This document shows positions 1 to 7,497 of a stretch of DNA of 8,446 nucleotides, one piece after another (position 1 is the stretch's first letter; each line of letters starts with the position of its first letter). Below the pieces are notes generated by a model. It was given only the letters and a program-made list of their open reading frames with translations, had not been told where the DNA came from and did not search any database. This DNA comes from Desulfonema limicola. Its GTDB lineage: Bacteria; Desulfobacterota; Desulfobacteria; Desulfobacterales; DYRC01. The stretch covers positions 1 to 8,446 of the forward strand of contig DYRC01000173.1 of NCBI GenBank assembly GCA_020718925.1, read 5' to 3'. The position numbers and the translations under genes are program-made.

Positions 1-40
1 CCTCCGCAAGATGGAATTGATATAAAAACATAAATTTTAT

Positions 41-69
41 CTGTTAATATTTTATGCGAAGAATGTCAA
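41..69 (-). promoter_or_regulatory. Candidate promoter for a gene beyond the left edge
   Basis: On the minus strand a perfect TTGACA (69 to 64) is followed after 17 nt by TAACAG (46 to 41), or after 16 nt by TTAACA. The -10 match is poor. The transcript would run left out of the window, and GGAGG, a ribosome-site-like sequence, lies at positions 5 to 1 on the same strand, in the right place for a start codon just outside. The pairing is suggestive only, because the start codon is not visible. Confidence 0.3.
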
Positions 70-161
70 TAATTTTTGCAGTAATTCAGAATGAAAATAA
101 ACGTAACTGACAAAAAGAGGAACGATTTTTACAGAGAAACACCATCCTTTCCCGATCTGAT

Positions 162-531
162 CTGATTATGCCCATACTTTTTATAAGTATTTTAAAATAT
201 ATTTTTTTATATGATAATATTTATAACAACATAATATATTTATAAATTTCGTATTCTGCACGGATATATGACCGTAAAAAAAAATACGCAGATAATTACT
301 ATCTCTGACCGGGTTATAATGTCATATATTTTATAAATAATCGGTTTTAAAGGATTATATCGGAAAGAATTGCCTGAGAATTTATCTTTAAGAGTAATTA
401 TGATCTTTCCGGTTATCTGAAAAATCACCTCCGCCGACATAGAAATATGATTTTATTACATGTAGTTATAAGTTATATATCATTATCAAACCTTTATTTC
501 AGCTTGTTAATAAAGGTTCGGGCATAATCAG
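162..531. repeat. 12-bp perfect inverted repeat bounding an AT-rich 370-bp segment
   Basis: CTGATTATGCCC at 162-173 is exactly inverted at 520-531. Reading inward from each end, similarity continues imperfectly (8 of the next 13 positions agree: ATACTTTTTATAA against GAACCTTTATTAA). The enclosed 370 bp has no gene and is only about a quarter G+C over its central 300 bp by hand count, well below the genes. This resembles the terminal repeats of a small non-autonomous element, but I see no clear target-site duplication. The right arm contains the stop codon of the 284-residue protein gene. Confidence 0.45.
489..518 (-). terminator. Hairpin after the last gene, possible terminator
   Basis: A perfect 10-bp stem (AACCTTTATT pairing with AATAAAGGTT) with a 10-nt loop lies 10 nt after the stop of the last gene. 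It is in the right place to end the polycistron. The stem is AT-rich and is followed on the minus strand by TGATAATGATAT, not a T-run, so it is a weak intrinsic terminator at best. It may instead protect the 3' end of the message or aid factor-dependent termination. Confidence 0.45.
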
Positions 532-1382
532 TATATCAGCGATTGTCGGCAGTTGAAAACATGTTCCTGAAACGCAGCCTGTCTTTTGCTGTGTTCAGAC
601 AGCAGATGCTTCAACAGCCCGTCCATTCGACTTGAATATCCCCCGATTGCAAGAGCTTTCAACACTTCCCAGCCTTGTTTCAATTCTTTGAGATATGCCG
701 TGATATAGTGCTGCCGGCGCCGGATATCCTCATGCGACTCCCTGATAATATCATAATAGCCCGCAAATTCCGATCCGAATACATACTGTTCTGCCTGATT
801 CTGCAAATCCGCCGCATGACGGCTTTCATATTCGTTCATCTCATCAAATGTCTGATTCAGAGCAGTGATTTTTTTGCCAGAACCTCTTAGTTTTAACAGC
901 GTGGTCGGACGATCTGCCATGCGCTCGCGCAGAACTTTTGTCAGATAGTCATATTTCTGAAGCGTTTCAGAATGCGTCTGTATCATCAGGCTCGTCTTTG
1001 CTGACTGCCTAAGCATGGTCTGCATCATCTCTGCTTCATCGCAAATGCTCATCAGAAGTTCTATGTGATGCGCTTTGAGTTTTTTGAAGTATGAAAAGGT
1101 TTTTTCAAATTCGCTGACATATCCGTTTGCCGTGAATCGGAAATTCAGCAGGTGATTGAGAGAAATCGAACTTGCAGACATCAGAATTGCCGATTCTTTT
1201 TCTACGGACTCGCTGCAAAGCACTGCGAGTTTTCGGTCTTTATCGGCAAGCGGCTTTTGTCGGCGGAGCAGATCATCCGTTAAGCTGATAATTTTCAGAT
1301 AACGCTCAGTCTCGGATACAAGCTTTTTGGAATCAAGTCTGCCGATGGCATCCGATATTTCTGCTATGCTGAGTTTATCCAT
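528..1382 (-). CDS. Unrecognised helical protein (284 aa), coupled to the preceding gene
   Basis: I do not recognise a family. The 284 residues are charged and almost proline-free (P44 and P159 are the only prolines seen), with heptad-like spacing of Leu/Met/Ile across most of the length, suggesting a helical bundle or coiled coil. A Met-rich central part lies at about 107-153. RGSGKK (166-171) is a basic glycine turn, not a P-loop. No signal peptide or membrane segment is seen. The start ATG follows the previous stop by only 6 nt, and the 18 bases before it (CAACAATAGTTTCTG region) contain no ribosome site, so translation probably depends on ribosomes finishing the upstream gene. This argues for a matched pair, perhaps partners in one complex (inference). 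The TGA stop lies inside one arm of a 12-bp inverted repeat, so the C-terminus may have been altered by an insertion. It is the last gene of the run. Confidence 0.8.
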   Translation of the reverse strand: MDKLSIAEISDAIGRLDSKKLVSETERYLKIISLTDDLLRRQKPLADKDRKLAVLCSESVEKESAILMSASSISLNHLLNFRFTANGYVSEFEKTFSYFKKLKAHHIELLMSICDEAEMMQTMLRQSAKTSLMIQTHSETLQKYDYLTKVLRERMADRPTTLLKLRGSGKKITALNQTFDEMNEYESRHAADLQNQAEQYVFGSEFAGYYDIIRESHEDIRRRQHYITAYLKELKQGWEVLKALAIGGYSSRMDGLLKHLLSEHSKRQAAFQEHVFNCRQSLIY

Positions 1383-1388
1383 CAGAAA

Positions 1389-2576
1389 CTATTGTTGAGA
1401 AATCTGCTGGGTAGCTTTAACGATTTTTTCAATTTCATGGCGATTTTCTTCGATTCGCAGCAGGCGATGCTCGTCATTTTTCTGATAAATCGCTTCAGCT
1501 TCCTTGAGTGCGCTGTATTCCATCTGCCACTGGGGACTGGCACTCATCTGATCGCCCACCAGCGCGGCATATCTGCCCAGCACACGGTTGCCATCATCAA
1601 TGCTGTCCACAATCATAATCATAGATTGCGTAACTCTGGCAACGCCGGAGCAAATCTGAGACACATTATCCACGGCCACTTTCATGTGTTCCGCGCCCTG
1701 AGCAAATTTATCCACCATATTGACGTGAATATCGCCGCGTTCCTTGAAATCGTTAATCAGTTTGCGGTAGCTTTTCAATGCCGTCTGATATTTGACGCCC
1801 ATATCAATATTGGTGTTATATTTCAACTCCATGCCCTGACTGTCTCTTAACGCCATTTCCAGATGGTCTCTGAGTTTTTCCATATCTGCATATCGTTCGT
1901 GCAGCGGCGACATGGATTCATGGATAGGAATGACTTCTTTCAGTTGGACTTCCAATTCTTTAGTCTTGCTGATCTGGGCATGATACGCTCTGCGGTCGCT
2001 GTGAATCTGATCCGTGAACGCATCGCTGACTTCGGTGAGATTTTTGACAATGCGATCCACCTCGACCACCGTATCGCGCAACCCTTCGTTCAAGCCTTTG
2101 AGACTGTGAATATATTTTTCAATCATCACCCGAAATTCCGTAACTGCCACATCATCGGGATTTCGGGGAATTTCTTTATGCCGGATGTCATAATCTGTGT
2201 AGGTTTCTGTTTCCTGCTCTTTCAAGCCTACGGAAACCAGCAATTTTCCGACAATATTGTATTTTACCGGGCGCTGTTTTTCTACCGGAATTTTTTCTTC
2301 AATAATCTGAGAGGTTCTGGATGCGATGATATTTTTGAGTCCGTCTTCAATCACCTTGATTTCATCTACGATTTTCTGAAGATTGGACGCGTCAAAGCTG
2401 CTGGAGCGGATATCTCCTGAGCGATAATAGGTATTTGCCGGAGGTCTGTATGTCTTCAGCTCCGCGATATTTCCTGTGCCGGAAATATGGCTGCTGTACC
2501 GGGTCAATACATCATCTAATGTTTCTTCCGCATTTTTCGGCGGAGTTTCTTCCGAATGTTTAATATCACCGTCCAT
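1389..2576 (-). CDS. Unrecognised soluble helix-rich protein (395 aa)
   Basis: I do not recognise a family. The 395 residues begin with a polar, probably disordered tail (about 1-60, rich in E, P, S, T and Y). A mixed segment follows (about 100-135) containing VKYNIVGKLLVSVGLKE. The remainder (about 143-395) is almost proline-free and charged, with spaced hydrophobic residues, as expected for long amphipathic helices or coiled coils. The end, with EEAEIYQK-like and RIEENRHEIEKIVKATQQISQQ-like composition, is strongly helical. There is no signal peptide, no membrane segment, a single Cys (C309) and no nucleotide-binding motif, so it is probably a cytosolic structural or adaptor protein. It starts 5 nt after the IMPase-family stop with a poor ribosome site and ends 6 nt before the next gene. 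The open frame, normal codon use and tight packing make it a real gene. Long open frames on the opposite strand here are judged to be shadows. Confidence 0.82.
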   Translation of the reverse strand: MDGDIKHSEETPPKNAEETLDDVLTRYSSHISGTGNIAELKTYRPPANTYYRSGDIRSSSFDASNLQKIVDEIKVIEDGLKNIIASRTSQIIEEKIPVEKQRPVKYNIVGKLLVSVGLKEQETETYTDYDIRHKEIPRNPDDVAVTEFRVMIEKYIHSLKGLNEGLRDTVVEVDRIVKNLTEVSDAFTDQIHSDRRAYHAQISKTKELEVQLKEVIPIHESMSPLHERYADMEKLRDHLEMALRDSQGMELKYNTNIDMGVKYQTALKSYRKLINDFKERGDIHVNMVDKFAQGAEHMKVAVDNVSQICSGVARVTQSMIMIVDSIDDGNRVLGRYAALVGDQMSASPQWQMEYSALKEAEAIYQKNDEHRLLRIEENRHEIEKIVKATQQISQQ

Positions 2577-2581
2577 TTTTA

Positions 2582-3379
2582 CTATATCCGTTTTAAATAG
2601 TTACGAATTACCGAATAGGTATCCGGAGCCGATACCAGCAGATGCCCGTCTATCTTCTGTCCTCCGAGATATTCGCTTAAATGAAACTCGCCCCCGTCCA
2701 TCTTGCGGATACTTCCGCCCGCAGCCTGAAGAATAATCTGAGACGCTGCAAGATCCTGATAAGATTCATTGGAAAGCAGCGCGGCATCCGCCCGCCCCAT
2801 TGCCACATAACAGATATGCGCGGCAGTACATCCCGAATTTCGGATTTTGCCCGGAAAAGTAGTCTGATAGTGCTGATGAAACCGGGAATACGTCAGCAGA
2901 ACGCTTTCATCATTGACGTTTTCCTGATCTGAAATATGAATCTCATGTTCTCCGCGAAAAGCCTTCTGTCCCGCCACTGCCTTGAATATATCTCCGGTAA
3001 CCGGCATATAAAACAGCCCGAAAATGGGCCAGAAATTTTCAATCAGCGCAACAGAGGTTCCCCAAATCGGGATTCCGGCTTGAAAATTGGCAGCCCCATC
3101 CATCGGGTCAAATATCCATAAATACCGCTTGCCCTCATGGGAATATTCCGTGTCTTCCTGCCCTTCTTTGAACAACTGATGTCCGGGAAAACGGGCAGTG
3201 AGTTCTTCTTCAAAAAATTCCCTCAGATTGATTTCCGCCTGAGTCAGCAAATCATCATCAAATTTTATCTCTGATTTGCCCTTGCCGTAATACGACAGCG
3301 ATTTTTCTCCGGCTTTGCGAATCGTCTCCAATCCGAATGCAAGCAATTCCTGAACATCATATTCTTTTGAGATAGCCAT
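2582..3379 (-). CDS. Inositol monophosphatase-family protein with altered catalytic dyad
   Basis: A 265-residue member of the Mg-dependent IMPase/SuhB/CysQ/FBPase fold, of normal family length. The first signature is DPMDGAANF (91-99, usual form DPIDGTTNF). The second is YQDLAASQIILQAAGG (207-222), in place of the usual W-D-x-A...EAGG. GCTAAHICYVAMGRADAAL (183-201) aligns well with the family. Compared by eye with human IMPA1, metal ligands E70, D90, D93 and D220 correspond to E72, D91, D94 and D209 and are kept. D47 and T95, the pair that activates the attacking water, are replaced by E49 and A96. The usual EE pair is E72-G73. It may still be a phosphatase with changed rate or substrate, or a regulatory homologue; the substrate cannot be assigned. 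The start is well fixed by GGAGG 4 nt before ATG. The stop lies 5 nt before the next gene, suggesting they are translated together. Confidence 0.88.
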   Translation of the reverse strand: MAISKEYDVQELLAFGLETIRKAGEKSLSYYGKGKSEIKFDDDLLTQAEINLREFFEEELTARFPGHQLFKEGQEDTEYSHEGKRYLWIFDPMDGAANFQAGIPIWGTSVALIENFWPIFGLFYMPVTGDIFKAVAGQKAFRGEHEIHISDQENVNDESVLLTYSRFHQHYQTTFPGKIRNSGCTAAHICYVAMGRADAALLSNESYQDLAASQIILQAAGGSIRKMDGGEFHLSEYLGGQKIDGHLLVSAPDTYSVIRNYLKRI

Positions 3380-3424
3380 GTATCCTCCCCTTGTTTCAAT
3401 CCTTCAAGAAAATCGGAAAGAGCT

Positions 3425-4126
3425 TCACACCGAACTCTTCAGCATCGCCATCATTTTCTGCTGCATATTCTGTGTAACAACCTTACGATTATGCCCGTCT
3501 GTCAGGCGATTTCCGAGAAGTTTGCCTGCATTTACCGCCTTTGCCATAACTTCGGGCTGTTTGCTTACATCAGGAATAATTTCGGCTGTGATTTTAATAT
3601 CTTTCCCATAGAGCATCTGCGGCACGCCTACCCCGCAGGTTTCTCCATATCCGCAGGAATAACAGGATGCAGCTCCCTGACCATTGACTTTTGCAACCGT
3701 TTCAATGAAGCTGTACAAAAAGAATTTTTCGATGTCATTTGCCGGAAATATGCCATCCATGCCGCCGACACCTATCGCAACTCCCAGTTTTCCCCAAAGC
3801 GTATCCCCTTCCTGATGCCGAAACTGAAACCATCGTTCCATAAATGCGTGAGTTAGCGCATTCAGCATTGAATAGTAATTCGGAGCGCCGATTACATAAG
3901 CATCGGCATTGACAATTTTATCACGAAGCTCCGACATATCATCACTGAGTTTGCATATATTGTCTTTGGCACAACCCAGACAGGCAATACATCCCCCTAT
4001 CTTTTTGCCTCTCAGTGAAATATGTTCGTATTCAATTCCGGTATTTTCAAGAACGGTCTGCACCAGTTTATAAACGCCGGAGATTTCTTCTTTTCTTGAA
4101 CTACCTGATATTCCGAGTATTTTCAT
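3425..4126 (-). CDS. Iron-sulfur flavoprotein-like (flavodoxin-fold) oxidoreductase
   Basis: A 233-residue protein of the NADPH-dependent FMN reductase/flavodoxin-fold superfamily. The N-terminal beta strand plus phosphate loop MKILGISGSSRK (1-12) is the FMN phosphate-binding site, and APNYYSMLNALTHAFMERW (81-99) is the second flavin-contacting segment. Between them lies C46-X2-C49-X2-C52-X5-C58, followed by LSDDM. This is the compact cysteine motif that binds [4Fe-4S] in Isf proteins of methanogens and other anaerobes. A second group, C155-X2-C158-X5-C164, follows in the C-terminal half. It is probably a cytoplasmic electron-transfer or stress-reduction flavoprotein of an anaerobe; partner and substrate cannot be read from the sequence. 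Start: ATG with AAAGGA 8 nt upstream; 22 nt after the M16 gene and 45 nt before the IMPase-family gene. Some relatives keep the cysteines without proven cluster binding, so the cluster is inferred. Confidence 0.88.
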   Translation of the reverse strand: MKILGISGSSRKEEISGVYKLVQTVLENTGIEYEHISLRGKKIGGCIACLGCAKDNICKLSDDMSELRDKIVNADAYVIGAPNYYSMLNALTHAFMERWFQFRHQEGDTLWGKLGVAIGVGGMDGIFPANDIEKFFLYSFIETVAKVNGQGAASCYSCGYGETCGVGVPQMLYGKDIKITAEIIPDVSKQPEVMAKAVNAGKLLGNRLTDGHNRKVVTQNMQQKMMAMLKSSV

Positions 4127-4148
4127 ATTACAAATCCTTTATTTGATA

Positions 4149-5417
4149 TTACAGGGATAACAAATTCCGATACACAGCATCATCTTCTTTCACCGCTCCC
4201 AAAAGCGTCAGAGACAATCGCTCAGGCTCAAGCAATGACCTCGCCAGATCAAGAATATCTTCCTGAGTTACGCATTCAATGCCGTCAATGATTTCCTGCA
4301 CGGCAATATCGCGTCCGAAATGAATTTCATTCTGCGCCAGCCGAATCATCTGATTATCCGTGCTTTCAAGTGCAAGAAAGAGACCGCCCTTGGCATATTC
4401 TTTGGCGTCTTTAAGTTCTGATGCTGATACCGGCTCTGTTTTAAGCCTTCGCAGTTCATTTAAGGTCAGGTTTATCGTCTCACGCACATTGTTCGGATCA
4501 ACGCCCGCGCAGGCACCGAATAAACCGGTATCTGTATAGGAAGAAATAAACGAATACACAGAATAGGCAAGCCCCCGGCGCTCCCGGATTTCCTGAATGA
4601 GCCGGGAACTCATATTGCCGCCTAAGATAATATTCATCAGCGAAAAGGCGTAACGTTTCGGATCCGTAAGCGGCAGTCCGTTTGTTGACATGCAGATCTG
4701 AACCTGCTCTGAATCTTTCGGATACACAGACACGCCGGAATGGGTTAAAGGCGGTGTGCGGTTCAGTTTTTCTCTGCCATCTGAAAGGCTCTCAAATGAC
4801 GGCGCCAGCAAGTCCACCGCGTGATTATGGTCTATGTTGCCTGCCAGAGAAATGACTATCCGATCAGGGCTGTAAAACCGCCCGAAAAAGTTTCTGAGAT
4901 CGTCTGAATCAAATTTAAGAACATTCTCGCGTGTTCCGAGAATGGAGCGCCCCAGGGGATGGGATTTCCAGAGCGCATTGTCTGAGAGGATGTGAATATA
5001 ATCTTCGGGGCTGTCTTCCACCATCCCGATTTCCTGATAAATCACCATCCGCTCCCGATCAATTTCCTGATTGTCAAACGCGGAATTGAGCAGAATATCA
5101 GACAGAATATCTGCGGCTTTATCAAAATGGACATCGCTCACGCGGGCGTGGTAGCAGGTGGTCTCCATGCTGGTAAAGGCATTGGTCTGCCCGCCGATGG
5201 CATCAAATTCTCTGGCAATGTCAAACGCGCTGCGCTTGGCAGTGCCTTTGAAAATGATATGCTCAATAAAATGAGAAATCCCGTTTTCAGCAGCGATTTC
5301 ATCGCGTACGCCCACGCTGACCCAGACGCCCATTGAAACCGAGCGCAGATAGGGGATTTTTTTGCTGATAATCCGAATGCCGTTATCCAGAATGGTTTTA
5401 TGAAGTTTTTCCTGCAT
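4149..5417 (-). CDS. M16-family zinc peptidase (processing-peptidase-like)
   Basis: This is a 422-residue M16B-type (pitrilysin/mitochondrial-processing-peptidase-like) metallopeptidase, the usual length for the single-chain bacterial form. The inverted zinc motif HFIEH is at residues 49-53 (H49, E52 catalytic, H53) and the third ligand is probably E129 in VIYQEIGMVEDSPED. The C-terminal half has the conserved GGNMSSRLIQEIRERRGLAYSVYSF region (about 267-290), so both halves of the peptidase unit are present and it should be catalytic. No signal peptide or membrane segment is seen, so it is probably cytoplasmic. Substrates are unknown. M16 genes next to pnp are common, for example mlpA/ymxG near pnpA in Bacillus subtilis. 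The ATG start overlaps the end of pnp by 20 nt. The ribosome site is weak (GGAAG, 3 nt before ATG), so coupling to pnp is likely. The start is supported by the normal family N-terminus (KTILDNGIRII). Family certain; physiological role unknown. Confidence 0.95.
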   Translation of the reverse strand: MQEKLHKTILDNGIRIISKKIPYLRSVSMGVWVSVGVRDEIAAENGISHFIEHIIFKGTAKRSAFDIAREFDAIGGQTNAFTSMETTCYHARVSDVHFDKAADILSDILLNSAFDNQEIDRERMVIYQEIGMVEDSPEDYIHILSDNALWKSHPLGRSILGTRENVLKFDSDDLRNFFGRFYSPDRIVISLAGNIDHNHAVDLLAPSFESLSDGREKLNRTPPLTHSGVSVYPKDSEQVQICMSTNGLPLTDPKRYAFSLMNIILGGNMSSRLIQEIRERRGLAYSVYSFISSYTDTGLFGACAGVDPNNVRETINLTLNELRRLKTEPVSASELKDAKEYAKGGLFLALESTDNQMIRLAQNEIHFGRDIAVQEIIDGIECVTQEDILDLARSLLEPERLSLTLLGAVKEDDAVYRNLLSL

Positions 5418-7497
5418 CTTCTTCCAATACTGCCCTGTGGCTTAACTTGATTTTGCCGTCCCTGCTGACTTCCAAAACCTTGACTTTAAGCATATCGCCT
5501 TCTTTCACCACATCCGTAACCTGCTTGACACGGTGGGTTGAGAGTTGGGAAATATGCACCAGTCCGTCAGTTCCGGGCATGATATTGACAAACGCGCCGA
5601 AGTCCGTAACTTTGACCACTTTGCCCTCGTAAATTTTGCCGACTTCCGGCTCCATCACAATTTCTTTGACCCGCAGAAGACACGCCTGCCCTTCTGTATC
5701 AGAACTTGCTGAAATTTTGACTAATCCTGCATCTGTAATTTCAATCCGGGTATTGGTCTCGCTTTGAATGGCGCGGATAATTTTTCCGCCGGGTCCGATA
5801 ACTTCTCGGATTTTATCAGGATTGATCTGAAGCGTGATTACTTTGGGCGCGTAAGGCGACATTTCTGTTCTGGACTCGTTTAAGGTCTCTGCCATTTTTC
5901 CAAGGATATGCAGTCGTCCTCTCAGAGCCTGCTCCAGTGCCTTCTCCATAATATCGCGGGAAAGCTCACGGATTTTGATGTCCATCTGAAGCGCGGTAAT
6001 GCCGTCTTTTGTTCCGGCTACTTTGAAATCCATATCGCCGGTGTGATCTTCGTCTCCGATAATATCAGACAGAATCACAACCTGATCGCCTTCTTTCATC
6101 AATCCCATTGCAATACCGGCTACCGGCATTCTGATCGGAATACCACCATCCATTAACGCCAGACTTGCGGCACAAATCGTAGCCATAGATGATGAGCCGT
6201 TGGATTCCAGAACTTCGGAAACAATACGGATGGTGTAATCAAAATTTTCCTTGGGCGGCAGAATCTTTTCAACAGCGCGTGTTGACAATGCGCCGTGTCC
6301 GATGTCTCTGCGGCTCGGTCCTCCGAGTCGTTTGACTTCTCTGACCGAAAAAGGCGGAAAATTGTAATGCAGCATAAACGGACGCGCTTCTTCACCGCTT
6401 AACGTCTCAACCCGCTGCTCATCCTGACCTGATCCGATGGTCATAACCCCCAGAGCCTGTGTTTCTCCGCGCGTGAACAATGCGCTGCCGTGAGGTCTGG
6501 GCAGTAACCCGACTTCGCAGGTAATTGTCCGAATATCATCGAATTTCCGTCCGTCAATTCGTCTGCCTTCTTTCAAGACCAGATCCCGGCTCATTTTCTT
6601 GTGAAATTCTTCAAAAAAATGCGCGATTTCAGACTGACGATCCGGATATTCTTCGGACAGTTGCTTAGTTACTTCGGATTTGATGACTGAAAGCGCTCCG
6701 TAGCGTTTAAGCTTCTGAGGAATGACAATTGCCTCACGGATACGATCAGACGCCAGAGACTTGACTTTCTCTCCCAAAACCTCGTCTTTTTCCCGCGGGC
6801 TGAAAGGCTGTTTTTCAACGCCTGCCATTTCCTTGAGTTTTATCTGAAGATCAAGAAGCGGCTGCATGGCATTATGACCGAAAAATATGGCTTCGATCAT
6901 TTCCGCTTCGCTGACCATGTCGCCGCCGCCTTCCACCATCACCACGCCGGTTTTTGAACCTGCGATAACAATGTTGATGTCGCACGAATCCCATTCGCGA
7001 ATCGGCGGATTAATCCTGAACTCTCCGTTGATTCGCCCGACGCGCACACTTGCAATCGGACCGTTAAACGGAATATCCGAAATTTCAAGGGCTGCGGACG
7101 CGCCGATCATTGCGAGTGTGTCCGGCTCATTTTCCTGATCCATAGACAGCACTGTCGCAATGACCTGTATTTCATGTCCGTAGCCTTTGGGAAACAACGG
7201 ACGAATGGGGCGGTCAATCAGACGCGCTGTTAAAGTTTCCTTTTCGCTGGGTCTTCCGATCTCACGGCGAAAATAATTTCCCGGAATGCGGCCTGCGGCA
7301 TAGACTTTTTCCTGATATTCCACAGTCAACGGCAGAAAATCCCCGCCGCCTTTGTCCTCTTCGGCAGCCACTACCGTTACCAGCACTATGGTATCACCAT
7401 ATTGAACTACTACCGCGCCGGATGCCTGTTTTGCAAGTTTTCCGGTGCTGAGACTCAGAGGGCTTCCCCTCAGGTCCGCGTTAAGTGAACATTCCAT
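5398..7497 (-). CDS. pnp: Polyribonucleotide nucleotidyltransferase (PNPase)
   Basis: PNPase is a phosphate-dependent 3'-5' exoribonuclease that can also add tails; it works as a trimer in the cytoplasm and in RNA degradosomes. The 699 residues match the family (E. coli about 711). Visible in order: first RNase PH core with YFRREIGRPSEKE (75-87) and LIDRPIRPLFP (93-103); a helical linker; second RNase PH core starting RRIDGRKFDDIR (312-323), with HGSALFTRGETQAL (336-349), the phosphate-binding SNGSSS stretch (432-437) and GDEDHTGDMDFKVAGT (481-496); a KH domain with VIGPGGKII (566-574); and an S1 domain from about 620 (VGKIYEGKVVKVTDFGAFV) to 690. By eye, D484, D490 and K492 correspond to E. 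coli D486, D492 and K494, so it should be active. It starts 9 nt after rpsO with only a weak ribosome site (AGAGA), suggesting coupling. Its 3' end overlaps the M16 gene by 20 nt. Confidence 0.98.
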   Translation of the reverse strand: MECSLNADLRGSPLSLSTGKLAKQASGAVVVQYGDTIVLVTVVAAEEDKGGGDFLPLTVEYQEKVYAAGRIPGNYFRREIGRPSEKETLTARLIDRPIRPLFPKGYGHEIQVIATVLSMDQENEPDTLAMIGASAALEISDIPFNGPIASVRVGRINGEFRINPPIREWDSCDINIVIAGSKTGVVMVEGGGDMVSEAEMIEAIFFGHNAMQPLLDLQIKLKEMAGVEKQPFSPREKDEVLGEKVKSLASDRIREAIVIPQKLKRYGALSVIKSEVTKQLSEEYPDRQSEIAHFFEEFHKKMSRDLVLKEGRRIDGRKFDDIRTITCEVGLLPRPHGSALFTRGETQALGVMTIGSGQDEQRVETLSGEEARPFMLHYNFPPFSVREVKRLGGPSRRDIGHGALSTRAVEKILPPKENFDYTIRIVSEVLESNGSSSMATICAASLALMDGGIPIRMPVAGIAMGLMKEGDQVVILSDIIGDEDHTGDMDFKVAGTKDGITALQMDIKIRELSRDIMEKALEQALRGRLHILGKMAETLNESRTEMSPYAPKVITLQINPDKIREVIGPGGKIIRAIQSETNTRIEITDAGLVKISASSDTEGQACLLRVKEIVMEPEVGKIYEGKVVKVTDFGAFVNIMPGTDGLVHISQLSTHRVKQVTDVVKEGDMLKVKVLEVSRDGKIKLSHRAVLEEDAGKTS

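Larger units (their letters stand above)
1..527. other. AT-rich non-coding region
   Basis: No convincing gene is seen on either strand. Besides the 12-bp inverted repeat, the hairpin at 489-518 and the candidate promoter at 41-69, it holds a 9-bp inverted repeat (ATATATGAC at 264-272 with GTCATATAT at 321-329) and an 8-bp inverted repeat (CGGAAAGA at 361-368 with TCTTTCCG at 404-411). Two short tandem repeats are also present: GATCT twice plus GAT from 154, and AGTTATA twice at 464-477. Bases 181-245 are almost pure A/T. The composition differs sharply from the neighbouring genes. Confidence 0.7.

Noticed and set aside
240..440. 66-codon open frame on the minus strand in the AT-rich region
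   Set aside because: No ribosome site lies before its ATG (the GGAGGTGA there sits after the start), the protein resembles AT-rich random translation, and it spans several inverted repeats.
870..887. Possible P-loop (RGSGKK) in the 284-residue protein
   Set aside because: It lacks the first glycine at the required spacing and has Lys instead of Ser/Thr after GK; no Walker B motif follows.
1392..2420. Two long plus-strand open frames (152 and 185 codons) opposite the 395-residue protein gene
   Set aside because: They are rich in Phe, His, Ile and Asn, as expected from reading the antisense of a charged helical protein. Both lack good ribosome sites and run against the operon.
1389..2576. The 395-residue protein as a TelA-type toxic-anion-resistance or chemoreceptor-like protein
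   Set aside because: Both are long helical proteins, but I could not find the specific conserved blocks of either family, so the resemblance is only in composition.
6153..6395. 80-codon minus-strand frame inside pnp
   Set aside because: It lies wholly within the well-conserved second RNase PH core of pnp in another frame.
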